Assembly: GCF_003815915.1 (NCBI RefSeq)
Contig: NZ_CP033929.1
Coordinates: 1-64,000, forward strand
Reading direction: 5' to 3'
DNA from: Chryseobacterium indoltheticum
Lineage (GTDB): Bacteria > Bacteroidota > Bacteroidia > Flavobacteriales > Weeksellaceae
DNA length: 64,000 nt
Below are positions 44,787 through 53,592 of this stretch, in pieces; the stretch's first letter is position 1, and every line of letters starts with the position of its first letter. Under the pieces are notes generated by a model, which saw nothing but the letters and a program-made list of their open reading frames with translations, did no database searches and had not been told where the DNA came from. Both the position numbers and the translations under genes were made by a program.

Positions 44787-44809
44787 TTTAATACAACTTT
44801 ACAGCAGTT

Positions 44810-44846
44810 TTTGAACAAGATAGATTCTAAATTTTCCCTATTTTTG
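44810..44846 (+). promoter_or_regulatory. Possible trpS promoter
   Basis: TTTG at 44810-44813 and TATTTTTG at 44839-44846 resemble -33/-7, but the 25-base spacer is longer than usual. Confidence 0.4.
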
Positions 44847-44865
44847 TAGAAATAATTTTAAACAA

Positions 44866-45834
44866 ATGTCAAGAATTCTTACCGGCATACAAGCCACCGG
44901 AACACCGCACCTTGGAAACCTTTTGGGTGCAATTATTCCTGCAATAGAGCTTTCTAAGCAAGCAGGGAACGAATCATTTTTATTCATTGCGAATCTACAT
45001 TCGCTGACGCAGATTAAAGATGCAAAAGAACTTAAACAAAACACTTATGAAATTGCTGCAGCTTGGCTTGCCTGCGGACTTGATACTGAAAAAACATTCT
45101 TTTACAGACAAAGCGACATCCCTGAAACCTGTGAACTTTCTTGGCATTTATCATGTTTTTTTCCTTATCAGAGACTTACTTTAGCGCATTCTTTCAAAGA
45201 TAAAGCAGATAGACTCCAGGATGTAAATGCCGGGTTGTTTACTTATCCGATCTTAATGGCAGCAGATATTTTATTGTATGATGCCGAAATTGTTCCCGTT
45301 GGAAAAGATCAGCTTCAACACTTAGAAATTGCGCGTGATGTAGCTTCAAGATTTAATAATCAGATGGGTGAAGTTTTGGTTTTGCCTCAGGCTGAATTGC
45401 AGGAAGACACCAAATATGTTCCCGGACTTGATGGCCATAAAATGTCTAAATCGAGAGGAAACATCATCAATATTTTCTTACCCGAAAAAGAATTGAAAAA
45501 GCAGGTAATGAGCATCGAAAGCGATTCTAAATCTCTGGAAGAACCGAAAGATCCTTCTACAGACAAGACTTTTGCTATTTATGAATTGATTGCGACGCCT
45601 GAACAAACAGAAGAATTAAGAGCAAAATATTTAGCCGGAAACTTTGGTTACGGCCATGCTAAAAAAGAGCTTTTAGATTTAATTTTAACAAGATTTGAAA
45701 AAGAAAGAGAATTGTTTTCTTACTATATGAACAATCTTGAAGAACTTGAGTCAAAACTTCAGGAAGGTGCAGCAAAAACAAGAGTTATTGCTACGGAAAC
45801 TATTAAAAGAGTGAGAGAAAGTTTGGGAATTTAA
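44866..45834 (+). CDS. trpS: Tryptophanyl-tRNA synthetase
   Basis: 322 residues. G-T-P-H-L-G-N (HIGH variant) is near 13-19, and K-M-S-K-S near 190 completes the class I pair. Length and order match bacterial TrpRS. It stands alone, with its own terminator. Confidence 0.97.
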   Translation: MSRILTGIQATGTPHLGNLLGAIIPAIELSKQAGNESFLFIANLHSLTQIKDAKELKQNTYEIAAAWLACGLDTEKTFFYRQSDIPETCELSWHLSCFFPYQRLTLAHSFKDKADRLQDVNAGLFTYPILMAADILLYDAEIVPVGKDQLQHLEIARDVASRFNNQMGEVLVLPQAELQEDTKYVPGLDGHKMSKSRGNIINIFLPEKELKKQVMSIESDSKSLEEPKDPSTDKTFAIYELIATPEQTEELRAKYLAGNFGYGHAKKELLDLILTRFEKERELFSYYMNNLEELESKLQEGAAKTRVIATETIKRVRESLGI

Positions 45835-46122
45835 TTCTGAACACCGAGAGGTCAAAAAGCAATATAAATATTTCAACCAAAGCAAATTCATTTTTGCTTT
45901 GGTTTTTTCTTTTATATTTTTCATGCATGCAAAATTTTACATTTATTCATAAAGACAATAGAAAAATAAATGAATATAAAAACCTATAATACAAGCACTT
46001 AAAATTTTATATTTTTCAAAAAAAAGTGAAAAGTGTTGCTTGACAATTATTTTTTTGATTCATTTGTATAGTTAAAACCAAATTCGCAGAAAGTTTAAAC
46101 ACAAATTAATTTTAATTATTAA
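45835..46122. other. Intergenic region downstream of trpS
   Basis: It holds the trpS terminator (45875-45909) and then very AT-rich DNA. TTG at 46040 and TTCATTTG at 46059 are only a weak promoter-like pair for the 46123 gene. I see no other gene. Confidence 0.5.
45875..45909 (+). terminator. Terminator of trpS
   Basis: aaccaaagcaaa (45875-45886) pairs with tttgctttggtt, followed by a T run. Confidence 0.88.
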
Positions 46123-46431
46123 ATAAAAAAATTATTATTCGCAGCTTTTTTAGTTGCCGGAACAACTTTAGGGTTCGCTAAAGACAACGTACAAAATCCA
46201 AAATCTACAAACAACGAATCATCGAAAGTAGAAAGCAATGTTGAAAAACCTCAAACAATTTACCAGTTTGACTCTCTTGAAGAGGCACAAAAATTTTTAG
46301 CAGAGTGTAAAGATCTTGTGGTAGTTACAACAGTAAAGGATGGACAAACAGTAATACTCTCAACACATGAGTCAACTCGTCCTTGTATTCTTGAAAATCC
46401 AGGAACAAGAATTTATGTGATAAAAGCGTAG
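46123..46431 (+). pseudogene. Small secreted protein with ATA in place of its start codon
   Basis: The frame 46123-46431 encodes 102 residues with a textbook export signal (K-K-L-L-F-A-A-F-L-V-A-G, then G-F-A-K) and an intact mature part with two Cys. The codon where M is expected is ATA, and TAA precedes it, so no earlier start is possible. The next ATG/GTG/TTG lies deep inside the frame and would lose the signal. A recent ATG-to-ATA change, a rare AUA start or a base-call error all fit. A strong terminator follows. Confidence 0.6.
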
Positions 46432-46451
46432 TTTATTTTCAAAAAAAGAAG

Positions 46452-46482
46452 GCAAGAGGTTTTCTCAACCTCTTGCTTTTTT
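46452..46482 (+). terminator. Terminator after the ATA-start gene
   Basis: gcaagaggtt (46452-46461) and aacctcttgc (46467-46476) are a perfect 10-bp stem, followed by T6. Confidence 0.9.
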
Positions 46483-46496
46483 AAAAAAACAATTTT

Positions 46497-47213
46497 ATGA
46501 ATAAATACATTACAATATTCGTACTAATTTGTTCAACACTCACATATAGCCAAGTTAGTGTTACTTACGAATCTATTATTAGACCAATCATAAATTATAA
46601 TGGTTTTAATTTTCCAGATAGTCAAAAAGCAGAAATCGAAAGACAGATTTTAGAGAATGCCAAAAAACCGGAAAAATATGTGCTGTACTATAATGATGGT
46701 AATAGTTTCTTTCAAAGAGATTCTAATGAAAAATTATCAACAAGAGAGCAAAAGACGGAATTCTTTCGCTTAAAAGATAATAGAGGTCTTTATAAATTAA
46801 GTGATTATATTGTAGAAGAATTTTATGGATATTATCCCATGGATGATGTAAGCGTAGAGTTTACAAACGAAACACAAACTATTGAAAACTATAACTGTAA
46901 AGCAGCACTTTACAAAATAGGAAATGATGAGAGCAAAGTTTGGTATACCGAAGATATTCCTGTTTCTGCTGGACCGTACAATTACTATAAAGTACCTGGT
47001 CTAATTCTAAAAGTAGAAAGTCCGAATCTTTTATGTTATGCAACCAATGTTTCAAAAAATGTGAGTGAAAATGACATAAAAAAGATGGACCCGACCTTAA
47101 AAGTATATGAAGGTGACAAACTAAAACTCAAGAATCAAGAAGGGGGTATTAAATTTTTAGAAAATAAAAGAATGAAAGCTAGTGAAATGATAAAAAACAT
47201 GCAAAAGAACTAA
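46497..47213 (+). CDS. GLPGLI family exported protein
   Basis: 238 residues. Signal peptide to about residue 19 (T-Y-S-Q), and Y-Y-K-V-P-G-L-I-L-K-V-E near 161-172 is the GLPGLI-type segment. It is probably periplasmic or outer-membrane associated. It lies 35 bases before the outer-membrane protein gene and likely works with it (common pairing). Confidence 0.85.
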   Translation: MNKYITIFVLICSTLTYSQVSVTYESIIRPIINYNGFNFPDSQKAEIERQILENAKKPEKYVLYYNDGNSFFQRDSNEKLSTREQKTEFFRLKDNRGLYKLSDYIVEEFYGYYPMDDVSVEFTNETQTIENYNCKAALYKIGNDESKVWYTEDIPVSAGPYNYYKVPGLILKVESPNLLCYATNVSKNVSENDIKKMDPTLKVYEGDKLKLKNQEGGIKFLENKRMKASEMIKNMQKN

Positions 47214-47248
47214 AGAACCGAAAGGTTTTGTATTGATTATAATTACTA

Positions 47249-49816
47249 ATGAAGTATCTAATTACTTTCCCTTTTCTTTTCTTTGTTCACTTTTTTTGGG
47301 GGCAAAATATTGTAGTAAAAACAATTAGCAAAGAAAAGAAAAATCTTGATAATGTAAACGTACAATTAATAAAAAACAACAAAACAATAAATTTCAAAAC
47401 TACAAACGAAAACGGTGTTTGTAGTTTTGTTGTTTCTGAAAAAGGCATTTATACTTTAAAATTTACTTCTTTGCTCTACAAAACAAAATTTGTAGAGATA
47501 AATACCTTTGAAAAATCTGATTTTGAAATCTTATTGGAGCAACAAATTACCGAAATTCAAGAAGTTAAAATAAAAGCACGCCCAAAAATAGCATTTGCAA
47601 AAGGAGATACTATTTCCTATAATATAAAGGTTGTAAAAGACGGAACAGAAAGAACCGTAGAAGATTTAATCAAAAAATTACCCGGGCTGGATATCAATGA
47701 AAACGGAAAAGTTACCAATAATGGAAATATTGTAGGACAAGTTTTGGTTGATGGTAACCAATTTTTTGGTAAAAACCATAAAATGGCAACCCAAAACATT
47801 ACTGCAGATATGATTGATGGTGTTGATTTTTGGAAAAACTACACAACCATGAGTGGAAATCAATCGACTGCTTTAAATTTAAAATTAAAGGACGAATACA
47901 AAGGACGAATAACGGGAAATGCACAAGCCAATTACGGCAATAAAAATAGTTATCTTGCTCATGCCAATTTATTCAAATTTAGCAAAGCAGGCAATATAGC
48001 CATAATCGCAAATGCTAATTCCATTGCCAAAGACCCCATAGGAATGATGGATTTTTATGAAATGAACAAGCAAGATGATGGAGATAATGGGAATGATGCT
48101 ACACGTCTTGATACACCTACGTTCTTAAATAATGACGGAAGGGTGAAAGATAAAAACAATCAATTTGGTGCACTACAGTATTCAAAATCAAACAAAACCT
48201 TTTCTATAACTGCATTTTCAATCTTCAATACTGCCCAATTAGAAAAACTATCAACTATTAGCAGAATTGCCTTTGAAGGACAACCTGCAACATATAATTT
48301 ATATGAAAATCGGACAGAAAAAAATAAAGGCTTTTTTGGTACAACACAGATGAAAATAAAAAAGACATTCGCAGACAAAAGTTTTCTTTATTACAATTTT
48401 GGATTTAATACTGAGGAGGATAACTTTAATCAGGAAATAAATAGAAATTCAAATCTTATCAATACATTCTATGATATAGAAAATGGTATTAAAAGTAACA
48501 CATTAGGAAATTTTATTTCCTGGAATAAAAAATTCAATATCACTAAAATCTCAATTGATTTTTCACAGCAAAAAAATACAAAAAAATCAATTTTACAGAT
48601 GAACTCTTCAGAAAATCTATTCCAAAATCCCTTCAACAATTTATTACAAATTTTGGATTTAGATTCAGAAAAATATTCTTTACAGCTTAACTTAAAAAAC
48701 AATTTTAGCTTTGCGACGATAAATTATCGTTCCGGATATTTTTATAAATATGAGAATGCCAGATTATCAGAATTTTTCACCTCTGAATCTGAAGTGAAAA
48801 ATTTAAAAACTTACGATTTTATTAATGAAATATTTATTCAAAAGGGCATAGGAAGCTTTGATTTATCAGGAACTTTAACATCTCATTTTCTTAATTTTAA
48901 CCAAGTAGAAAAGTATTATTTCGACAAAAATTTTAAGATACAATACAAGTTACAATCAAAGGCAAGTATGGTTTTCGCTTTGGAATATATAAATCAGTAT
49001 AAATCTCCCGATTTTATTCAACTATTATATGATCAAAATTACAACCGTAACTTATCATATATGCGGAATGCTTCATTATCCCCAGAAACTTTGGTTAATG
49101 CCAATGCTTTCAAATTCAATTTTATTAGTTTTAATTTATCCAAAGGAAATTATTTTTTTTCAATACTAGCGTACGAAAAAGCCAACTCCAATTTTTCAAC
49201 AGACGTAACCAATTTTGGACTTTTTTCTCAATCACTTAATGTTCTTGGTAATTTAAACGATCGCTGGTTCTTACTTACTTCAGATGATAGAAGAATAGGA
49301 AATTTTCTCACATTGAAATCTAAATTTACAGGATCATACAGCCGCACAAATAATTTCGTCAGTCAGCAATCCAATGAAACCAGCATAAAAAACATAGAAA
49401 TAGGGCAAAAAATTTCATCCAAATCTAAGGAAATTCCTGTACAATTTGATTTAGGATATACATTTACTAAATCATTTTTTAAGCAAAGTCTTTTTAATAC
49501 ATCTTCAAGTCAACAAAATCTAAAATTATATTTAGGGTTACGTGCAAATATTCATAAAGAATGGTTGGGAAATATACTAGGAGAATACTTTATTCAGAAA
49601 ACGCAACAAACTATATTAAAAGACTTTCTGTTGGGCGGACAAATTTCTTACAGAAAAGAAAATTCTAACTTTGAATACAATTTACTATTCAATAATATAC
49701 TGAATTTAAACAATTTTGAATATATTAATAGTTCTGTAAGTTTATTAGGAACGGAAGAAACTTCAATAGTTGCATTACACGGTTATATTACGGGAGGTTT
49801 AAAATATTATTTTTGA
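47249..49816 (+). CDS. TonB-dependent-receptor-like outer-membrane protein with N-terminal carboxypeptidase-like domain
   Basis: 855 residues. Signal peptide to about residue 18 (F-W-G-Q); a beta-sandwich pre-domain (about 25-100) then a plug-like domain (R-T-V-E-D-L-I-K-K-L-P-G near 131-142); the remainder is long alternating beta-strand sequence fitting a barrel ending Y-I-T-G-G-L-K-Y-Y-F. It lacks evidence for a specific ligand. The preceding GLPGLI gene and shared orientation suggest an operon. Confidence 0.82.
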   Translation: MKYLITFPFLFFVHFFWGQNIVVKTISKEKKNLDNVNVQLIKNNKTINFKTTNENGVCSFVVSEKGIYTLKFTSLLYKTKFVEINTFEKSDFEILLEQQITEIQEVKIKARPKIAFAKGDTISYNIKVVKDGTERTVEDLIKKLPGLDINENGKVTNNGNIVGQVLVDGNQFFGKNHKMATQNITADMIDGVDFWKNYTTMSGNQSTALNLKLKDEYKGRITGNAQANYGNKNSYLAHANLFKFSKAGNIAIIANANSIAKDPIGMMDFYEMNKQDDGDNGNDATRLDTPTFLNNDGRVKDKNNQFGALQYSKSNKTFSITAFSIFNTAQLEKLSTISRIAFEGQPATYNLYENRTEKNKGFFGTTQMKIKKTFADKSFLYYNFGFNTEEDNFNQEINRNSNLINTFYDIENGIKSNTLGNFISWNKKFNITKISIDFSQQKNTKKSILQMNSSENLFQNPFNNLLQILDLDSEKYSLQLNLKNNFSFATINYRSGYFYKYENARLSEFFTSESEVKNLKTYDFINEIFIQKGIGSFDLSGTLTSHFLNFNQVEKYYFDKNFKIQYKLQSKASMVFALEYINQYKSPDFIQLLYDQNYNRNLSYMRNASLSPETLVNANAFKFNFISFNLSKGNYFFSILAYEKANSNFSTDVTNFGLFSQSLNVLGNLNDRWFLLTSDDRRIGNFLTLKSKFTGSYSRTNNFVSQQSNETSIKNIEIGQKISSKSKEIPVQFDLGYTFTKSFFKQSLFNTSSSQQNLKLYLGLRANIHKEWLGNILGEYFIQKTQQTILKDFLLGGQISYRKENSNFEYNLLFNNILNLNNFEYINSSVSLLGTEETSIVALHGYITGGLKYYF

Positions 49817-49838
49817 TCATTAAGCATTTCAGACTTTC

Positions 49839-50534
49839 TTACAAATATTCTTTAATCTGTAAAAGATGTTTTATCACTTTAAGATTTTCAACTTCTTTAT
49901 TTTCATTCAAAACATCAAAGAAAATAACATCCATGCCGAAATTCTGAGCACCGATTACATCCGCAATCCAATCGTCACCAATCAGAATACTTTCTTCTTT
50001 TTTAGCATCAGAAAGTCCTAAAGAATACTCAAAAATTGCAGGATTAGGTTTTCTTACTCCAACCGAGTCTGCGCTGGTAATCGTCTGAAAATAATGATCA
50101 ATTTTTGAAAGAATACATTTTCTTTCCGTCACTTCCTGAAAACCGTTTGAAATAATATGAAGCGTATAATCTTTAGCTTTTAAATAGTCTAAAATATATT
50201 GTGCGCCTTCAACCAGATGATTGTAATTCAAAATTTTATCTAAAAAATGCTCTTCAAAGAACATAGATAATTCCAGATCATCAATTCCAAAACGCTTGAA
50301 TGTATCATAAAAACGATGTTTTCTGAGATATTCTTTATCAATTTCGCCGTCTCTGATTTGTTCCCAAAGCTTTTCATTGATTTCATGATATACAGAATGA
50401 AAGTCTTCAAAATCAATAGTATGTTTTAAAGTAATTTCTTCTTTATCGAAAAGATCTTTTATTGTTAAATAAGCGTTTCTACGGTGATCCCAAAGCGTAT
50501 TGTCGAGATCAAAAAAAATGTGCTGAATTTTCAT
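49839..50534 (-). CDS. HAD-superfamily hydrolase (YjjG-like)
   Basis: 231 residues from ATG 50534; an upstream TTG at 50543 would add only four residues. The nucleophile motif is F-F-D-L-D-N-T-L near 6-13, I-I-S-N-G is near 122, the motif III Lys in R-K-P-N is near 153, and G-D-D is near 177. The length and cap fit YjjG-type nucleotide phosphatases. It is transcribed with or after the 44-residue ORF. Confidence 0.9.
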   Translation of the reverse strand: MKIQHIFFDLDNTLWDHRRNAYLTIKDLFDKEEITLKHTIDFEDFHSVYHEINEKLWEQIRDGEIDKEYLRKHRFYDTFKRFGIDDLELSMFFEEHFLDKILNYNHLVEGAQYILDYLKAKDYTLHIISNGFQEVTERKCILSKIDHYFQTITSADSVGVRKPNPAIFEYSLGLSDAKKEESILIGDDWIADVIGAQNFGMDVIFFDVLNENKEVENLKVIKHLLQIKEYL

Positions 50535-50555
50535 ACAGCACAAAATTAATGATTT

Positions 50556-50690
50556 TTAATTTTTCGAAAGGTGGTAATGATTATTTTTAATCTTTACAAC
50601 GTCAAGACTTTTTGAGAAACTAAGCAAAAAATCAATGGTTTGTTTTTTGGGTTTCAAACTTTTCACTTTTAAAGAATCGTTATTTTTCAT
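50556..50690 (-). CDS. Small 44-residue basic protein (candidate)
   Basis: An ATG at 50690 opens a 44-codon frame ending at 50556, in the gap between sigma factor and HAD genes. The product starts M-K-N-N-D-S-L-K and has K-P-K-K-Q-T-I-D-F-L-L-S-F-S-K-S-L near 18-34, a clean amphipathic core. It is too short to find from length alone. Codon use looks ordinary. It may be real because it fits the gap neatly with the same strand on both sides. Confidence 0.5.
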   Translation of the reverse strand: MKNNDSLKVKSLKPKKQTIDFLLSFSKSLDVVKIKNNHYHLSKN

Positions 50691-50735
50691 AGGCAAAAAA
50701 TGTTTTTTCTTTAAAACGTGAAACATTGTGAATTA

Positions 50736-51323
50736 TTATCTCGTCAGGACAATATTATTTTCTTCCATTATTTTTCTTAGGTTGATCAATGCATAGCGAA
50801 CACGTCCCAAAGTAGTATTAATACTCATATCTGTATGCTCAGCAATCTCTTTAAAACTTAGTCCGTCAAAAAACCTGAGTTTTATCACCTCCTGTTGATT
50901 CTGTGGTAAAAACTGCAGCATTTTTAGCAAATCCTCCTGAATCTGAAGGCTTACCAACTGATCTTCAATATTTTCTGAAGGCTCTCTAATTAAGTCGAAA
51001 ATAGAAAACTCGTCACTTTCAAAAGTAGTTTCTGAAACTTTTATATTTTTTGCTTTAGCACGAAAATGATCAATAATAAGATTCTGAGCAATTCTTTTTG
51101 CCCAAAGAATAAATTTACCTTCTTCGTTGTAACGCCCTTCTTTAAGCATTACAATAATTTTTATAAAGGTATCCTGAAAGATATCATTCGCCAAATCCTG
51201 ATCATTTATTTTATATAATATAAATGTAAACAATTCTCTTTGGTGGCGATGTATAAGGGTAGATAATGCTTCTTCGTCTCCTTTTTGGTATAGAGAAATT
51301 AATAGACTGTCCGTTGATTTCAT
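50736..51323 (-). CDS. ECF-type RNA polymerase sigma factor
   Basis: 195 residues. Region 2 has F-I-L-Y-K-I-N-D near 33 and D-I-F-Q-D-T-F near 45-51; region 4 has L-P-Q-N-Q-Q-E-V-I-K-L-R-F near 140 and a helix-turn-helix near 160-180. No anti-sigma gene follows. It may respond to envelope or stationary-phase cues. Confidence 0.92.
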   Translation of the reverse strand: MKSTDSLLISLYQKGDEEALSTLIHRHQRELFTFILYKINDQDLANDIFQDTFIKIIVMLKEGRYNEEGKFILWAKRIAQNLIIDHFRAKAKNIKVSETTFESDEFSIFDLIREPSENIEDQLVSLQIQEDLLKMLQFLPQNQQEVIKLRFFDGLSFKEIAEHTDMSINTTLGRVRYALINLRKIMEENNIVLTR

Positions 51324-51510
51324 AACTCATCTCATATATTATCCGCCGACAAACATTTTCCTGACTTAAATCAAGTGAATTTTTAGTTTGCCAAAACAGT
51401 ATTAGAGTAGAGTCTTATCTATAAGCATTTAAATTATGCTGTAAATATAAATAAAATTTTAATAACTGTTAACCATTTATTAATAATTCTGAAGAATTAT
51501 TTAAAAAAGA

Positions 51511-51999
51511 TTACTTTAACATGTCATGTAAGAAAGATGTTGGAATATTTAATGTGAAATTAACATTTACCCCTTTTAATTCTTTACCATTTAAACCAGA
51601 ATTTCCAATAGGAAAAGCATAACCTCCGGTAAGATCTAAAATTCCAAAAAGAGTAACCCCAATTTTAGGAGCCACATACTTATTTGTTCCCTCAACTCCA
51701 GCAAGAAAATAGTAAGAATGATAAAAATCTACATTCTTTTCAAAATTAAACAAAACATCAGCCTGTAATTTGGGCATTATGGCAAAATCCGAATTTGCAG
51801 AACCCATCAAAGCGGAAGCTCCCAAACGATAAATGACATCATCATTTTTAAGAAACATCAGTTTCCCGCCTACTTCACCGAAGCTTTGATTTTGGTAAAC
51901 ATATCCTACATTAATCATTTTATGCACCGTGTATTGTGCTTTTACAAAAGTGCTTACGAAAAAAAGTAAAAGTATGGTAATTGCAAATCGCATTTTCAT
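51511..51999 (-). CDS. Small exported beta-barrel-like protein
   Basis: 162 residues, signal peptide to about residue 21 (V-K-A-Q). The mature part alternates polar and hydrophobic residues with Gly-rich turns, as in small outer-membrane barrels or conserved Flavobacteriales lipid/porin-like proteins. No known family name. It stands alone between the sigma factor and metK. Confidence 0.65.
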   Translation of the reverse strand: MKMRFAITILLLFFVSTFVKAQYTVHKMINVGYVYQNQSFGEVGGKLMFLKNDDVIYRLGASALMGSANSDFAIMPKLQADVLFNFEKNVDFYHSYYFLAGVEGTNKYVAPKIGVTLFGILDLTGGYAFPIGNSGLNGKELKGVNVNFTLNIPTSFLHDMLK

Positions 52000-52022
52000 T
52001 GTAAAGTATTTAATTGTAAAAA

Positions 52023-52062
52023 TAAAAAAAACTGCTTTAGCATATTCATGTTAAAGCAGTTT
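52023..52062 (-). terminator. Terminator of metK
   Basis: aaactgcttta (52029-52039) and taaagcagttt (52052-52062) form a perfect 11-bp stem extended by four weaker pairs. On the minus strand it is followed by a run of U. Confidence 0.9.
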
Positions 52063-52080
52063 CTATACCGAAAAGCAGAA

Positions 52081-53361
52081 TTAAATTCCGAAAGCGGATT
52101 TAATTTCTTCTACTTTATCTAATTTCTCCCATGTGAAGAACTCTAAACCTGTAAGAGTCAACTCATTTTTGTGTCCTTTATTAAAGGTTTTATCTGCAAC
52201 GAAATGCTCTCTTCCCATGTGCCCGTAAGAAGCAGTTTCCTGGTAGATAGGATTTCTTAATTTTAAATTTTGCTCGATAGCGTAAGGTCTCAAATCGAAA
52301 ACCGTAGATACTTTTTTAGCGATTTCACCATCATTTAAGCCAACCTTAGAAGTTCCGTAAGTATTGATGTATAAACCACAAGGCTCAGCAACACCAATTG
52401 CATAAGAAACCTGCACCAAAACTTCATCTGCAACACCTGCAGCAACAAGATTTTTAGCAATGTGTCTTGTAGCATACGCAGCACTTCTGTCTACTTTTGA
52501 AGGATCTTTTCCAGAGAAAGCACCACCACCGTGAGCACCTTTTCCACCGTACGTATCAACGATGATTTTTCTTCCTGTAAGACCTGTATCTCCGTGAGGA
52601 CCACCGATGACGAATTTCCCTGTTGGGTTGATGTGATATTTGATCTGATCATTAAATAATGCTTTAATTTCCTCAGTTTGTAGAGCTACAACTCTAGGAA
52701 TCAAAATCGTTTTAATGTCTTCTCTGATTTTATTTAACATTTCTTCTTCAGCAGCGAAATCGTCATGCTGAGTAGAAACAACAATAGAATCAATTCTTAC
52801 CGGTTTGTGATCGTCAGAATACTCAATGGTTACCTGAGATTTTGCATCTGGACGAAGATATTTGATTTCAGAATCTTCTCTTCTGATTGCAGAAAGTTCT
52901 TTAAGAATAGTATGAGCCAAATCTAAAGCTAAAGGCATATAATTTGCCGTTTCGTTGGTAGCGTATCCGAACATCATTCCCTGATCCCCCGCTCCCTGTG
53001 CGTTTGCTTTTGTTTCGAAAGTTTCGTCGGCAACAACTCGGTCAACACCTTGATTAATATCTGGTGACTGTTCGTGGATCGCAGAAATTACTCCACAAGA
53101 ATCTCCGTTGAACATATATTCACCTTTTGTATACCCAATTCCGTTGATTACTTCTCTTGCAATAGTCTGAACGTCCAAATAAGCATCAGATTTCACCTCT
53201 CCTGCCAAAACAACCTGTCCTGTAGTAACCAAAGTTTCACAAGCTACTTTTGAAGTTTTGTCGTATGCTAAAAAGTTATCGATCAATGCATCAGAAATCT
53301 GATCAGCAATTTTATCCGGATGTCCTTCTGAAACAGATTCAGATGTAAATAAATAAGACAT
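52081..53361 (-). CDS. metK: S-adenosylmethionine synthetase
   Basis: 426 residues. S-E-G-H-P-D-K near 11-17 (ATP-binding His), G-A-G-D-Q-G near 120 and [10 protein letters not shown] near 273-282 (P-loop-like segment) match MetK. It converts methionine and ATP to SAM. Its leader carries a probable SAM-II riboswitch (53441-53490), so the enzyme is probably feedback-controlled by its product. Confidence 0.97.
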   Translation of the reverse strand: MSYLFTSESVSEGHPDKIADQISDALIDNFLAYDKTSKVACETLVTTGQVVLAGEVKSDAYLDVQTIAREVINGIGYTKGEYMFNGDSCGVISAIHEQSPDINQGVDRVVADETFETKANAQGAGDQGMMFGYATNETANYMPLALDLAHTILKELSAIRREDSEIKYLRPDAKSQVTIEYSDDHKPVRIDSIVVSTQHDDFAAEEEMLNKIREDIKTILIPRVVALQTEEIKALFNDQIKYHINPTGKFVIGGPHGDTGLTGRKIIVDTYGGKGAHGGGAFSGKDPSKVDRSAAYATRHIAKNLVAAGVADEVLVQVSYAIGVAEPCGLYINTYGTSKVGLNDGEIAKKVSTVFDLRPYAIEQNLKLRNPIYQETASYGHMGREHFVADKTFNKGHKNELTLTGLEFFTWEKLDKVEEIKSAFGI

Positions 53362-53417
53362 ATTATTCTTTGTATTTTTTAGATTAAAAATGTGAAGAAA
53401 AAATGAATAATTGCCCG

Positions 53418-53452
53418 AAAATGCTAAAAGAGAATTACTGTTTTAGCATTTT
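53418..53452 (-). promoter_or_regulatory. Alternative hairpin overlapping the SAM-II 3' strand
   Basis: aaaatgctaaaa (53418-53429) and ttttagcatttt (53441-53452) are a perfect 12-bp inverted repeat with an 11-base loop. The RNA half at 53452-53441 is also the conserved aptamer 3' strand (augcuaaa), so the two folds cannot form together. Confidence 0.7.
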
Positions 53453-53490
53453 TTTAGAGAGGTTGCAATCAGGTCAAATTTTTCCTCGTT
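53441..53490 (-). promoter_or_regulatory. Probable SAM-II riboswitch of metK
   Basis: Minus-strand RNA reads gagg, aaaaatttgacctgattgca, acctc, tctaaaaaaatgctaaaa. The UUUGACC-U-GAUUGCAA, flanking GAGG/CCUC stem and 3' AUGCUAAA match the SAM-II consensus pattern (UUUaACC ... UUGCAA ... GCUAAA). A SAM-synthetase gene follows. Rfam/Infernal scoring could not be run. Confidence 0.75.
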
Positions 53491-53502
53491 AATAAACGTC
53501 TG

Positions 53503-53533
53503 CAAAGTTAAGTACTATTTTTTAATACTCAAA
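53503..53533 (-). promoter_or_regulatory. Promoter of metK
   Basis: On the minus strand, TTTG at 53533-53530, an exact 19-base spacer, and TAACTTTG at 53510-53503. Transcription should start a few bases before the aptamer. Confidence 0.85.
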
Positions 53534-53592
53534 AACTTTTATCGATTATTATATTTTTATTGAAACATGCTTAAAATTGCCTCCAGATACAA

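Noticed and set aside
53418-53452. A plain rho-independent terminator in the metK leader
   Set aside because: It has no good U-tract after the stem and shares a strand with the aptamer, so a riboswitch expression platform is a better reading.
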